DNA of 64,000 nt from Paraburkholderia unamae. Lineage in GTDB: Bacteria > Pseudomonadota > Gammaproteobacteria > Burkholderiales > Burkholderiaceae. Of the stretch, positions 52,302-61,311 are shown piece after piece (position 1 is the stretch's first letter; the number at the start of each line of letters is the position of its first letter). Made by a program: the position numbers and the translations under genes. The notes below the pieces were generated by a model. It saw only the letters and a program-made list of their open reading frames with translations, was not told where the DNA came from and did not search any database. The DNA is taken from positions 372,001 through 436,000 of the forward strand of contig NZ_QLSU01000004.1 in assembly GCF_003268775.1 (NCBI RefSeq), read 5' to 3'.

Positions 52302-52571
52302 ATGCATCTGACCGTCTGGAACGTTCCAGAGACCTGTAGCGAACAGGATGTCCGCAGTTTTTTCGAGCGCGAACTTGGCCATTACGCCAAGGGCGTCACC
52401 GTTTATGACGTGGGCACGCCGAACGCGCACGCGGATCTCGAACTCGATTCCGAAGTGCCTTACGTAGCCGACGCCGTCGCGCGCGAGCTTCAAACCCGCC
52501 GCCTCGCCGGGGTCGCGCTGAGAGTGAGCGCCACCCCGTTCGACGACGAGCCGCAGCCGCAACGCGGTTAG
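52302..52571 (+). CDS. RRM-like small RNA-binding-domain protein
   Basis: An 89-residue protein whose pattern fits an RNA-recognition motif: LTVWNVPETCSEQDVRSFFE resembles beta-1 (RNP2-like) and helix-1, followed by a beta strand (KGVTVYDVG), a central strand (AHADLELDSEVPY) where RNP1 would lie, a second helix and a final strand (VALRVSATPF). The aromatic RNP1 residues are not obvious, so RNA binding is uncertain. It overlaps nadE tail to tail by four bases. Confidence 0.6.
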   Translation: MHLTVWNVPETCSEQDVRSFFERELGHYAKGVTVYDVGTPNAHADLELDSEVPYVADAVARELQTRRLAGVALRVSATPFDDEPQPQRG

Positions 52572-53431
52572 GCCGCGTCGTAAGGCGTGATGGGCAGCGC
52601 CCGCTTGTGGCGGGTCGCGTCGTAAAAGCGAAAGATCGTTTCGTACGCCACGTCGCTCACCGGCTTGCCCTCCAGAAAGTCGTCGATTTCGTCGTAGCCG
52701 ATTCCGTAGGCGTCTTCGTCCGGATGCAGCGGGCGCAGCGTCTCCAGATCCGCCGTCGGCGTTTTGTCGACGAGCGCCGGGCTCGCGCCCAGCGCTCGCG
52801 CGAGCGCGCGCACGCGGCGTTTGTTCAGGCCCGCGAGCGGCAGCACGTCGGCGCCACCGTCGCCGAACTTCGTGAAAAACCCCATCAACGACTCCGCTGC
52901 GTGATCCGTGCCGATCACGAGGCCCGAGCGCGCGCCGGCTACGGCGTATTGCGCGATCATCCGCTCGCGCGCCTTGATGTTGCCGTGGACCTTGTCCTGC
53001 TCGCTCTCGTCCGCGATGACGAGGCCACCGGCTTTGAGCGAGGCGAGCATCGCGTCGGCGGCGGGCCGCATGTCGACGCTCAGGGTTTCGTCCGGGGCGA
53101 TGAAAGCGAGCGCCGCGGCGGCGTCCGCTTCGTCGCGCTGCGTGCCGTAGGGCAGGCGCATGGCGACGAAGCGTGCCGTGCCGTGGCCCTGCGCGCGCAG
53201 GTTTTCCACGGTCAATTGCGCGAGGCGGCCCGCCGTTGCGGAGTCCACGCCGCCGCTGATGCCGAGCACGAGCGTGCGCAAGCCGCTTGCCAGCAGGCGC
53301 TGCGCGAGGAAGCGCACGCGGCGCTCGATCTCGGCTGGCGCGTCGAAGCCGGCTGCGACGTTGAGTTCGGCGATGATTGCCTGCTGGCGGGCGAGGCGCT
53401 CTGCGGGTGGGGCGGCGGGATGCTGGGACAT
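52568..53431 (-). CDS. nadE: NH3-dependent NAD+ synthetase
   Basis: Amidates deamido-NAD+ with ATP and ammonia, the last step of NAD synthesis. The 287-residue length matches the ammonia-dependent form (no glutaminase domain). The ATP-pyrophosphatase loop SGGVDS is at 59-64, with GTDHAAE, KFGDGGADVLPLAGLNKRRV and LRPLHPDEDAYGI downstream. AAGGAA precedes the ATG at 53431; an in-frame ATG 13 codons upstream is less likely. Confidence 0.95.
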   Translation of the reverse strand: MSQHPAAPPAERLARQQAIIAELNVAAGFDAPAEIERRVRFLAQRLLASGLRTLVLGISGGVDSATAGRLAQLTVENLRAQGHGTARFVAMRLPYGTQRDEADAAAALAFIAPDETLSVDMRPAADAMLASLKAGGLVIADESEQDKVHGNIKARERMIAQYAVAGARSGLVIGTDHAAESLMGFFTKFGDGGADVLPLAGLNKRRVRALARALGASPALVDKTPTADLETLRPLHPDEDAYGIGYDEIDDFLEGKPVSDVAYETIFRFYDATRHKRALPITPYDAA

Positions 53432-53582
53432 GGGCGGTTCCTTTGCGGTGTGCGCGACAAGTGCGCGCATCTTCGGATGTCTGGTCTAATGTCGGGTGGT
53501 CGTTGCACCGACGGCGACGCCGCACTGGACGGCGCCCGACCTATCCGACTTCAGACAAGACGCACAATCAGCCGGACTTACG

Positions 53583-54866
53583 ATGAACGACAATTTTTCG
53601 CGGCGCATGGGCGCTCGCGTGCACGGCGGCGTCCGGGGAGGCGCCCTGCATCTCTCGCATCTTAAAGTGCTGCGGCTTGCGGCGCCGGTGCGCCGCGCAC
53701 TGGTAGGCGCGCTGTGCGCATGGTGGGCGGCGAGCGGCGCATGGGCCGCCGACGTCGCGCCGGCTTCCGGTGCGCACGTGGCCTCAGGGGCCGTGCAGCG
53801 CGCGCCGGTGCATCCTGCGTCGAAGCCTGCGGCTTCCGGCGCTTCCGCCGCCTTGGGCGCCGCGCCTTCGCATGCGGCTTCGCAGGCGGCCTCGACCGTG
53901 GCGGCTTCGGCCGCTTCCGCGCCCGTGCATGCCTCGGTGGCTTCAGCGGCATCGGGCGTTGCGGGCGCTTCTGGCGCTCCGGCCGCGTCGTCCGCTCCGT
54001 CCGCTCCGTCCGCCTCAGCCGCGCTGGCCGCCTCCGGGCCTCCCGTGCTCACGCTGCCTGTCCATCCTGCGCTCACGCCCGAAGAGGCCACCGAAGCAAC
54101 GCGCCGCGCGCTCGAAATGCGCAAGGTCTTCGCTCGCGACGTCAACCGGCGTCTGCGTGTGCCGCCCGCCGAGCAGCGCGCCTACGGCGTGCGCCTGCAA
54201 GCCGCGCTCGAAGAAAAGGATCTTGGCGCCCTGGCGGGCGAATTCGTGGTTCTCGTCGATCGCAGCGCGAACGTGCAGGCGCTCTTCATCTACTTCCGCG
54301 CGTTGCCCCAAGACCCGTGGCTGATGATCGGCGCCTCGCCGGTCGCGACGGGCCGCCCTGGCGAGTTCGACCACTTCCTCACGCCGCTTGGCGTGTTCGA
54401 GCACACGCCGATGAACATGGACTTCCGCGCGGAAGGCACCATGAACCAGAACAACATCCGCGGCTACGGGCGGCGCGACATGCGCATCTACGACCTGGGC
54501 TGGGTGGACGGCGAGCGCGGCTGGGGCAAGGGTGGCTATTCGCAGATGCGCTTCCAGATGCACGCCACCGACCCCGACCGTCTCGAGCCGCTGCTCGGCA
54601 TTCGTCACTCGAAGGGCTGCGTGCGGATTCCGTCCACGCTCAACGCGTTCATCGACCACTACGGGATTCTCGACGCCGAGTACCAGGCGCTGGTCGACTC
54701 GGGCAGGTCGCTGTGGGTGCTGCACTCGGATCGCGAGATCACGCCCTGGGCGGGCCGCTTCATCGTGGTGGTCGATTCGGAGCGCAAGACGCGCCCCGCA
54801 TGGTCGCCCGCGCCCGGCAGCAAGGTGCGCGCGAAAGTGCCGGCCGGCGCCGATACCGCCGATTGA
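53583..54866 (+). CDS. L,D-transpeptidase-family protein with Ala/Ser/Pro-rich linker
   Basis: Predicted periplasmic YkuD-fold enzyme that forms 3-3 peptidoglycan cross-links or attaches proteins to the wall. The 427-residue protein has a basic N-terminus and membrane signal (about 36-55), a long low-complexity Ala/Ser/Pro linker (about 57-155), a helical region, and a catalytic domain with IRHSKGCVRIP (340-350) giving the nucleophile Cys346 and His342. The linker can span part of the periplasm. Close to the L,D-transpeptidase catalytic consensus HXX14-17[S/T]HGChN but with K in place of H (SKGC). Convergent with the EamA transporter. Confidence 0.87.
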   Translation: MNDNFSRRMGARVHGGVRGGALHLSHLKVLRLAAPVRRALVGALCAWWAASGAWAADVAPASGAHVASGAVQRAPVHPASKPAASGASAALGAAPSHAASQAASTVAASAASAPVHASVASAASGVAGASGAPAASSAPSAPSASAALAASGPPVLTLPVHPALTPEEATEATRRALEMRKVFARDVNRRLRVPPAEQRAYGVRLQAALEEKDLGALAGEFVVLVDRSANVQALFIYFRALPQDPWLMIGASPVATGRPGEFDHFLTPLGVFEHTPMNMDFRAEGTMNQNNIRGYGRRDMRIYDLGWVDGERGWGKGGYSQMRFQMHATDPDRLEPLLGIRHSKGCVRIPSTLNAFIDHYGILDAEYQALVDSGRSLWVLHSDREITPWAGRFIVVVDSERKTRPAWSPAPGSKVRAKVPAGADTAD

Positions 54867-54947
54867 GCACTTGAGCTCTTGAGCGCTTGAACACCTGAGC
54901 AGGCGGCGGGCGCGGCGGCCATGCCCCGCCCGCGCGTCGCGCAACGG

Positions 54948-55847
54948 CTACGCGCGTCGCGCGATCAGCACGCCCGCGAGCGCGACGCCGAAGCCCGCCA
55001 TCTGCACGGGCGTGAGCGTTTCGCCGAACAGCAGCCAGCTTTCGAGCGCCGCGAGCGGCGGCGCGAGAAAGAGCAGCGCCGTGGCGCGGGCGGCGTCGCC
55101 GTGGCGCACCATCCAGACCAGCAGCGTCACGCCCGCGCCCGAAAGCATCGCAATGCCCCATGCGAGCGAGAACCACAAGGTCGGCGACGGGATCCAGCGC
55201 GTTTCGCCGAGCGCGAGCGCAAGCACCACGGCGACGATGGCCGCGCCGGCGTTCTGCACGGCGCTCGCACTGCGAATGTCGGCTTGGGCCAGCGAGGTTT
55301 TCTGGTAGAGCGTCCCCGCCGTGATCGACCCGACGGCCGCCACCGCGACGATCACCACGAGCAGCGGATTCGCATGGCCATGCGCGGCGGCCTGGGCGAG
55401 CGCGCCGCCCGCGGCGTGCGTGACGGCCAGCAGCTTGGGGCTCAGCACGAGCACGACGCCCGCGAGACCGAGCGACATCCCGGTCCAGCGCCGCGGCGGC
55501 AGGCGCTCGCCGAATACGCGCGCCGCAATTGCGGCGGTCAGCAGCGGCTGGAGCGCGCCGAGCAGCGCCATCACGCCCGCGCTCAGTCCTTGCGCCACCG
55601 CCCAGTAGCCCGCGCCGAGATAGACGCCCTGGAGCAGCGCGCCCGCGAAAAGGTGCTTGGCGATTTCGCCCCCGCGCGGCCAGGGCGCGCGCGCGGCGAG
55701 CGCGACGATGGCGAATAGCGCGGCCGTGCCGCCGAAGCGCGCGAGCAGGAACAGATTGGGATCGGCGTAGGGCGCAATGGCGCGGGCGACGACGAAACCC
55801 GTCGACCAGAGGGCGACGAAAAGAGCGGGGGCGAACGTGGCGAGCAT
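54948..55847 (-). CDS. EamA/DMT-superfamily transporter
   Basis: A 299-residue inner-membrane transporter with ten hydrophobic segments arranged as two EamA halves (about 1-140 and 150-290). It starts FAPALFVALWSTGFVVARAI, typical of the drug/metabolite exporter family; substrate unknown. The C-terminal LTPVQMAGFGVALAGVLIA is the usual family ending. Start at 55847 chosen on homology. Confidence 0.92.
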   Translation of the reverse strand: MLATFAPALFVALWSTGFVVARAIAPYADPNLFLLARFGGTAALFAIVALAARAPWPRGGEIAKHLFAGALLQGVYLGAGYWAVAQGLSAGVMALLGALQPLLTAAIAARVFGERLPPRRWTGMSLGLAGVVLVLSPKLLAVTHAAGGALAQAAAHGHANPLLVVIVAVAAVGSITAGTLYQKTSLAQADIRSASAVQNAGAAIVAVVLALALGETRWIPSPTLWFSLAWGIAMLSGAGVTLLVWMVRHGDAARATALLFLAPPLAALESWLLFGETLTPVQMAGFGVALAGVLIARRA

Positions 55848-56096
55848 CGATGTCGAAGGGGGGCGTGCGCAGGCGCTGCGCCCCGAATAGCGCGAAAGGC
55901 TCGGAGTATCGCGCGGTGCGAGGGCGGCGGTCTTGTTCAGGACTGCAATGGCCGAGGCAGTGGCGACGCGAGGCGGGGTCGCCGACTCACGATGCGAACG
56001 CAACTAACCGCCAAGCCCAGCCATCTCGCGCAAATGCAAGCATCGCCAAGGGATAAAGGTTGGCGAGAGCGAGGCAGGGACAGCGGCGCGAGCGAT

Positions 56097-57668
56097 CTAG
56101 CCGGCGAACAACACCGCCGTCACGCCGATCACGCCGCCGCACACCGCGCACGCAAGCAGTAGCGCACGCGTGCGCCGATGTTCGCGGCGCCAGGCTTCGA
56201 GCATGGTCGCTTGCGCGGCGTGCCCGCCTGGGTGGCCCTGCGAGAGCGCTGCGTGATGCTCGAAGAAGCGGAACAGCATTTGCGGCACGCGCGGCGCGAT
56301 TTGCGCGAGATGGGGCAGTTCCTGCGACAGGCGGCGGATCCAGCCGTGGTGACCGAGATCGCGCCGTGCGATGTCGGCGAGCGTGTCGCGTGCGATGCTC
56401 CACGCGTCGACGCCGGGATGAATCGAACGCGCGAGCGCCTCGGCCTGGCCAAACGATCGCTGCGCCGCCACAAGGCGCGGCGAAACCTCGCCGCCGAACG
56501 GCTGCACCGCGTGCAGCAGATGATGGAACAGTGCGCCTGCGCTGCGCTCATCGGAATCGCTTGCGAAATGCGCTTCGCTGCGCGTGCGCAGCTCCGCCTC
56601 GATCTGCTCGGTGCGCGCGTGCGCGGGAACGTGACCCGCCACGTGATGCAGCGTGGCAAGCCGCCCATAGTCCTGTTCGAACAGCGCCGTTGCGCCGTGC
56701 ACGAAGAATTCGCGCTCGGGCGACGAGAGGCTTGTCATGAGCGAGGCGCCTGCCAGCACGAGGCGGCCTCGCGTCTCGGGCTCGACGCTCACGGCCACGC
56801 GCCGCGCGTCGAATGCCGCGTGAAAGAAGCCGTGCTCGAACGCCTGTCGTGTGACCACTTCGACGAGATGCGCCGCCACCTGCGTGACGTTGATGTGGTG
56901 CTCGGCCAGGCCGATGAGGTCGGTGGCGGGCACGGTGTCGATATGCTGTACGGCGAGCGTTTGCGGCGTGCAAAGGTCCCAGATCACGTCGGGCACGACG
57001 ATGCGCGGGTCCTCGCCGAGGTGGTGGCCGCTCTGGCTCAGATTCGCGGCCTGGGCGCGCAGATCGAAGCGGCGTTGCAGGTCCTCGCGCAGCGCCTGCG
57101 CGAGCGCGCGCAGTTGCAGCTTGCGCGCGGCGCGCGAGAAGCGCTCCATCCAGCGCGCCACGGCGCACAGGAGCGCGGCGTCGTCATCGACTTCCTGCAC
57201 CTGCTGCGCGCGCAGCACGCGCAGCGTGATCGTCTGGTGACCGTTCACGGGCAGCGCGAGGCGCGCGACATGGGTTTGCTCGCACCAGCCGTTGTGTGCG
57301 GGTTTGGGGTCGATCCACGTGAAGAGCGTTTCGGGCGGCTTGCCGAGCGCGGTGCGCAGCGTCGTTGTGAGGGCTTCGCCCGAGAGCGGATCTTCGAAAT
57401 GCTCGACGGCGTCGATGGCGTCATGCAAGGTCGCGCCCGCGAGTTCGGGGCGCGTGGCGAGCGTTTGCGCAAAAGCCGCCGCGAGCGGCGCGAGACGCGG
57501 CAGCGAACTGTGAAGGCGCGAGGCGAGACGCCGGTCTCCATGCAGGCTCGAAGCGAGCGTGACGAACCAGTGCAGCTTGTGGTGCTCGGGCGCCGCGAGC
57601 CAGATCAGCCTGAAGCCATAACGCAGCGCACAAAACAGCAAACGCAATTGACGAAGTCGTGAACGCAT
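56097..57668 (-). CDS. UbiB/ABC1-family pseudokinase
   Basis: A 523-residue protein whose layout follows UbiB, the atypical kinase-like ATPase of ubiquinone synthesis: an N-terminal LRLLFCALRYGFRLIWL, a kinase-like core with LRVLRAQQV, DLRAQAANLS, VPDVIWDLCTPQTLAVQHID and EHGFFHAAFDARRV, and a C-terminal membrane helix (about 500-522). Every catalytic element is changed: KxGQ reads AFAQ (about 66-69), the ATP lysine is R150, HADMHPGN is HAAFDARR (283-290) and the DFG position is LAGAS (about 305). It should not hydrolyse ATP in the usual way. A scaffold or regulatory role in a membrane quinone/lipid process is inference. An alternative TTG start is seven codons upstream. Confidence 0.8.
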   Translation of the reverse strand: MRSRLRQLRLLFCALRYGFRLIWLAAPEHHKLHWFVTLASSLHGDRRLASRLHSSLPRLAPLAAAFAQTLATRPELAGATLHDAIDAVEHFEDPLSGEALTTTLRTALGKPPETLFTWIDPKPAHNGWCEQTHVARLALPVNGHQTITLRVLRAQQVQEVDDDAALLCAVARWMERFSRAARKLQLRALAQALREDLQRRFDLRAQAANLSQSGHHLGEDPRIVVPDVIWDLCTPQTLAVQHIDTVPATDLIGLAEHHINVTQVAAHLVEVVTRQAFEHGFFHAAFDARRVAVSVEPETRGRLVLAGASLMTSLSSPEREFFVHGATALFEQDYGRLATLHHVAGHVPAHARTEQIEAELRTRSEAHFASDSDERSAGALFHHLLHAVQPFGGEVSPRLVAAQRSFGQAEALARSIHPGVDAWSIARDTLADIARRDLGHHGWIRRLSQELPHLAQIAPRVPQMLFRFFEHHAALSQGHPGGHAAQATMLEAWRREHRRTRALLLACAVCGGVIGVTAVLFAG

Positions 57669-57908
57669 GAATTCCAGTGGTCGGCCCAAGGGTTGCTAAA
57701 CGGGTCGGTAAAGCGCGGTTCGGCAAAAAGCGGTTCGGCAAAGCGGGCGCCGCGCGAGCGCGGTCACCACGAGATTAGCAGGGATGTGCGCGCGATGGCA
57801 GGGCGGTATGGTTCGGCGCGCGCGTGTCGCGTGGCTTGGGGCCATGCGTAATACAATACGGCGGCCTTCCGTATCCACACGATTTCCACGCACGACCCGC
57901 CCACCGAG

Positions 57909-58664
57909 ATGCTTGCAGAACAACGTCACCAATACATCCTGTCGCAAGTGAACCGGACGGGGGCGCTCTCGGTGGCGGATCTCGTGCGCGAGCTGCGCGT
58001 GTCGCGCGAGACGATCCGGCGCGACCTCAATACGCTCGCCGCGCGCGGCCTGCTCGTCACGACCCACGGCGGCGCGCTCTCCAGCGACCGCCGCGAGCCC
58101 GATCTCGACGTGCGCGAAGCCGCCAACGCGAGCGCCAAGCTCGCGATCGGCGAGCGTGCGGCGGAGTTCGTGCCCGACGGCGCCTCCGTCATCATCGATT
58201 CGGGCAGCACCACGCATGCGCTCGCGCGCGCGCTCACCGACCGTCATCGGCTCACGGTCTATACCAACGACTGGCGCATCGCGCTCCTGCTCGGTCGCCG
58301 CAACGAGAACCGCGTGACGCTGCTCGGCGGTGAGCTTTCCGACCACGAGGAAGCGACCTTCGGCCTCGATACCGTGCAGCAGCTCGCCCAGTACCACGCC
58401 GACTTCGCGTTCGTCGGCGCGGGCGGCATCACCGCCGACGGCTGGCTCACCGACTACTCGCGCATGGTGGCCGAGGTGCGCAGCCGCATGCTCGCGGCCA
58501 CGGCCTGCGCGATCATCGTCGCCGACCATTCGAAGTTCGGACGCGTCACGCCCGTGCGCATCAACGGCTTCGAACACGCGCGTTACGTCGTCACCGAGCT
58601 TGCGCCTGAAAAGAGCGTGGCGCGCGCCATCGCCGCTCGCGGGCCCGAGCTCGTGATCGCCTGA
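57909..58664 (+). CDS. DeoR-family transcriptional regulator
   Basis: A 251-residue regulator with a DeoR HTH (LSVADLVRELRVSRETIRRD, about 20-39) and the sugar-phosphate/phosphate-ester sensing C-terminal domain (IIDSGSTTHALARAL, then FVGAGGITADGWLT). It stands upstream of the phosphonate uptake operon on the same strand, 417 bases away, and probably regulates it or its own gene. The effector would likely be a phosphorylated or phosphonate metabolite. Confidence 0.92.
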   Translation: MLAEQRHQYILSQVNRTGALSVADLVRELRVSRETIRRDLNTLAARGLLVTTHGGALSSDRREPDLDVREAANASAKLAIGERAAEFVPDGASVIIDSGSTTHALARALTDRHRLTVYTNDWRIALLLGRRNENRVTLLGGELSDHEEATFGLDTVQQLAQYHADFAFVGAGGITADGWLTDYSRMVAEVRSRMLAATACAIIVADHSKFGRVTPVRINGFEHARYVVTELAPEKSVARAIAARGPELVIA

Positions 58665-58775
58665 TCGTTCCTTCCGCGCGGCGTTCGCCGCGTTCCCCGC
58701 AGACCGTCTGCATGCCGGCTTCCCGCGCACCGGCAGGGGTTCACTTCGTGCCGTGACGTGTCGAATATTGGCGAA

Positions 58776-58805
58776 TTGTGGAATTTTTTGACAAACGCCA
58801 CAATC
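58776..58805. promoter_or_regulatory. Inverted repeat before phnS, possible operator
   Basis: ATTGTGG-N16-CCACAAT, perfect 7-bp arms enclosing a TTGACA. Could be bound by the adjacent DeoR protein or the GntR protein of the operon. Confidence 0.4.
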
Positions 58806-58822
58806 GTCATGCCGGTGTCATC
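58805..58822 (+). promoter_or_regulatory. PHO-box-like direct repeat
   Basis: TCGTCAT-GCCG-GTGTCAT, two copies of CTGTCAT (5/7 and 6/7 matches) with the normal four-base spacing, upstream of a phosphonate import operon that PhoB controls in other bacteria. A GATTCT hexamer about ten bases further could be the -10. Confidence 0.5.
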
Positions 58823-59081
58823 AAAACCTGTGATTCTTGCGGGGCCCGTCCAGACGGGCCAGCAGGCGAGGCGGACGGCAATTCCGCGCCTTCGCCGCAC
58901 CGGCCGGTTCAGGCGAGAAGCGTCGGATTGCAGACAATCTGCAATCCGTCACGCGACGGTGTTACGCCAAGCGGGCAATGGCAGGCGGCGCGCAGTCCGC
59001 CGAAGTTCGAAAAGTTCGATCCATTCAATCACAAACGCATCGGGTATCCCCGAGCCACTGGTTTTGCCTTCGGAGAGTGAC

Positions 59082-60164
59082 ATGAGCCACACGAAAATCC
59101 ATCGCGCGGGTTTTGCACGCAAGCTGCTGCCGATGGCGGCCGCCGCGGCGCTGCTGGGCGCAGCAGTGAACGCGCACGCCGCCGACGCCGTTGTGCTGTA
59201 CACGGCAGACGGCCTCGAAAATCTCTACAAGGACGTGCTGCCGGCCTTCGAAAAGAAGGAAGGCGTGAAGGTGAACATCGTGACGGCGGGCAGCGGCGAA
59301 GTGGTGAACCGCGCGAACGTCGAAAAGGACTCGCCGAAGGCCGACGTGATCGTGACGCTGCCGCCGTTCATTCAGCAGGCGCAGCAAAGCGGTCTGCTCC
59401 AGCCGTACCAGAGCGTGAACTACAAGAATGTGCCGGCCATCGCGAAGGCGACGGACGGTTCGTGGGCGACGTTCGTGAACAACTACTTCTCGTTCGCGAT
59501 CAACCCGGAAGTCGTGAAGAACGAGCCCAAGACGTTTGCTGACCTGCTGCACCCGGACTACACGGGCAAGGTCGCCTACTCGAACCCGGCCACGGCCGGC
59601 GACGGCATGGCAGTGATCATTCTCACGACCTCGCTGATGGGCGAAGACAAGGCGTTCGACTACCTCAAGAAGCTCGAACAGAGCGCGAAGTTCCACACCA
59701 AGGGCACGGGCTACCTCGACGTGCTGCTCTCGCGCAACGAGATTTCGGTGGCCAACGGTGACCTGCAAATGGACCTCGACGACGCAGCCAACGGCGGCCT
59801 CTCGCTCAAGCCGATCTTCCTCGCAGCAGACGCAGGCGGCCATCCCACCACGTTCCAGTTGCCGTACGCGATCGGCCTGATCAAGAACGGCCCGAACCAG
59901 GCCGAAGGCAAGAAGCTGATCGACTACCTGATGTCGACGGACGTTCAGTCGAAGGTGCCGGACATCTTCGGGATTCCGGGCCGTACGGACGTGGCGCTTA
60001 CGGGCAAGAACGGCGAAGCGGTCAAGCAGGCCATCAAGGGCGTAAAGCTGATTCCGGTGGACTGGAACCAGGTGATGGCGAAGAAGGCCGACTGGACGAC
60101 GCGCTGGAAGAACGAAGTGATCGGCTCGTCGGGCAAGCAGCTTGAAGTCGTGAAGCCGAAGTAA
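59082..60164 (+). CDS. phnS: 2-aminoethylphosphonate ABC transporter substrate-binding protein
   Basis: Periplasmic binding protein for 2-aminoethylphosphonate. The 360-residue protein has a signal peptide ending NAHA|AD and a type-2 periplasmic-binding fold (VVLYTADGLENLYKDVLPAF, TAGSGEVVNRANVEKDSP, YLDVLLSRNEISVANGDLQM). It resembles iron-binding FbpA-like proteins in fold, but the gene order phnSTUV plus phnR-HD identifies the phosphonate family. GGAGAG precedes the ATG. A PHO-box-like site lies about 260 bases upstream. Confidence 0.93.
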   Translation: MSHTKIHRAGFARKLLPMAAAAALLGAAVNAHAADAVVLYTADGLENLYKDVLPAFEKKEGVKVNIVTAGSGEVVNRANVEKDSPKADVIVTLPPFIQQAQQSGLLQPYQSVNYKNVPAIAKATDGSWATFVNNYFSFAINPEVVKNEPKTFADLLHPDYTGKVAYSNPATAGDGMAVIILTTSLMGEDKAFDYLKKLEQSAKFHTKGTGYLDVLLSRNEISVANGDLQMDLDDAANGGLSLKPIFLAADAGGHPTTFQLPYAIGLIKNGPNQAEGKKLIDYLMSTDVQSKVPDIFGIPGRTDVALTGKNGEAVKQAIKGVKLIPVDWNQVMAKKADWTTRWKNEVIGSSGKQLEVVKPK

Positions 60165-60201
60165 ATCGGTCAGTCATAGCAACTTGCAGGAGATGAACCC
60201 G

Positions 60202-61311
60202 GTGAATACCGCAAGCCTCGCGCCGGCCGGCATGGCCCGCGCGCTGCCGGATGTGTCCGGACTGACCGATGCCACGGACGCGCCCGGCGCCGCGGGTGTG
60301 CAGATCGACCACCTGAGCGTGCGCTTCGGCGCACGCACGGTGCTCGACGATCTGTCGCTCACGATCCGCCGCGGCGAATTGTTGACCGTGCTGGGCCGCA
60401 GCGGCTGCGGCAAGACGACCTTGCTGCGTTTCATCGCCGGGTTCATCGAAGCCGATGGACTCGCGGGCTCGCTCACGGTGGCGGGCCGCGACCTGACCCA
60501 CGTGCCGCCGCATCAGCGCAACCTGGGTCTGTTGTTCCAGAGCTATGCGCTCTTTCCGCATCTCTCGGTGTTCGAGAACGTCGCGTTCGGGCTCAAGGCG
60601 CGCCGCGTGCCGTCGCGCGACATCGCGCGGCGCGTGGCCGATGCGCTCAAGCTCGTGCAGCTCGGCGACGCGGGCCATGTCATGCCCGCGCAGCTCTCGG
60701 GCGGCATGCAGCAGCGCGTGGCGCTCGCGCGTGCGCTCGTGATCGAGCCGGACGTGCTCCTGCTCGACGAACCGCTGTCGGCGCTCGACGCCAATCTGCG
60801 CGCATCGGTGCGCTCCGAACTCAAGGCGCTGCACGAGCGCCTGCCCGATCTCACGATCGTGTGCGTGACGCACGATCAGGACGACGCGCTCGTGCTCTCC
60901 GACCGCACGCTGCTCATGCGCGACGGTCACATCGCGCAACTCGGCACGCCGCAGGAACTCTACGACACGCCTAACGACGCCTACGTGGCCCGTTATCTGG
61001 GCGCGGCGAACCTGCTTCCGCCGGGCGTCGCGTTCCCGGTGGGCGATGCGCGCCACGACGTGCGCGACAAGCTCGCGTGCCTGCGCCCCGAAAGCCTGCG
61101 CATCGTGCCGCTTGGCGAAGGCTCGCTGCACGGCACGATCGAATCGGTCGAATGGTACGGCTCGGTGCTCTCGGTGCCGGTCCTGCTCGACGCGATGCCG
61201 AACGAACCGGTGCTCGTCACCATGCAGCGCGGCCACGGCATGACGCCGGCGAAAGGCATGCGTGTGTCCCTGCGTTACGAGGCTGACGATGTCGTCCTTA
61301 TCAACCCCTGA
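60202..61311 (+). CDS. phnT: 2-aminoethylphosphonate ABC transporter ATP-binding protein
   Basis: ATPase of the importer. The 369-residue protein has Walker A GRSGCGKTT, Q-loop FQSYALFPHL, signature LSGGMQQR, Walker B LLLDEP and the switch His in THDQDD, followed by a C-terminal TOBE-like domain. The GTG at 60202 is chosen because AGGAG ends directly before an ATG at 60193 with no spacing, but is nine bases from this GTG. Overlaps phnU by 23 bases. Confidence 0.92.
   Translation: MNTASLAPAGMARALPDVSGLTDATDAPGAAGVQIDHLSVRFGARTVLDDLSLTIRRGELLTVLGRSGCGKTTLLRFIAGFIEADGLAGSLTVAGRDLTHVPPHQRNLGLLFQSYALFPHLSVFENVAFGLKARRVPSRDIARRVADALKLVQLGDAGHVMPAQLSGGMQQRVALARALVIEPDVLLLDEPLSALDANLRASVRSELKALHERLPDLTIVCVTHDQDDALVLSDRTLLMRDGHIAQLGTPQELYDTPNDAYVARYLGAANLLPPGVAFPVGDARHDVRDKLACLRPESLRIVPLGEGSLHGTIESVEWYGSVLSVPVLLDAMPNEPVLVTMQRGHGMTPAKGMRVSLRYEADDVVLINP

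Larger units (their letters stand above)
58665..59081. other. Upstream region of the phosphonate uptake operon
   Basis: Gap of 417 bases. It contains an inverted repeat at 58776-58805, a PHO-box-like direct repeat at 58805-58822 and GC-rich leader sequence. No gene seen. Confidence 0.6.

Noticed and set aside
53486..54145. A 219-codon Ala-rich minus-strand frame opposite the L,D-transpeptidase linker
   Set aside because: It is the antisense of the low-complexity linker and mirrors its repeats; no start signal or family.
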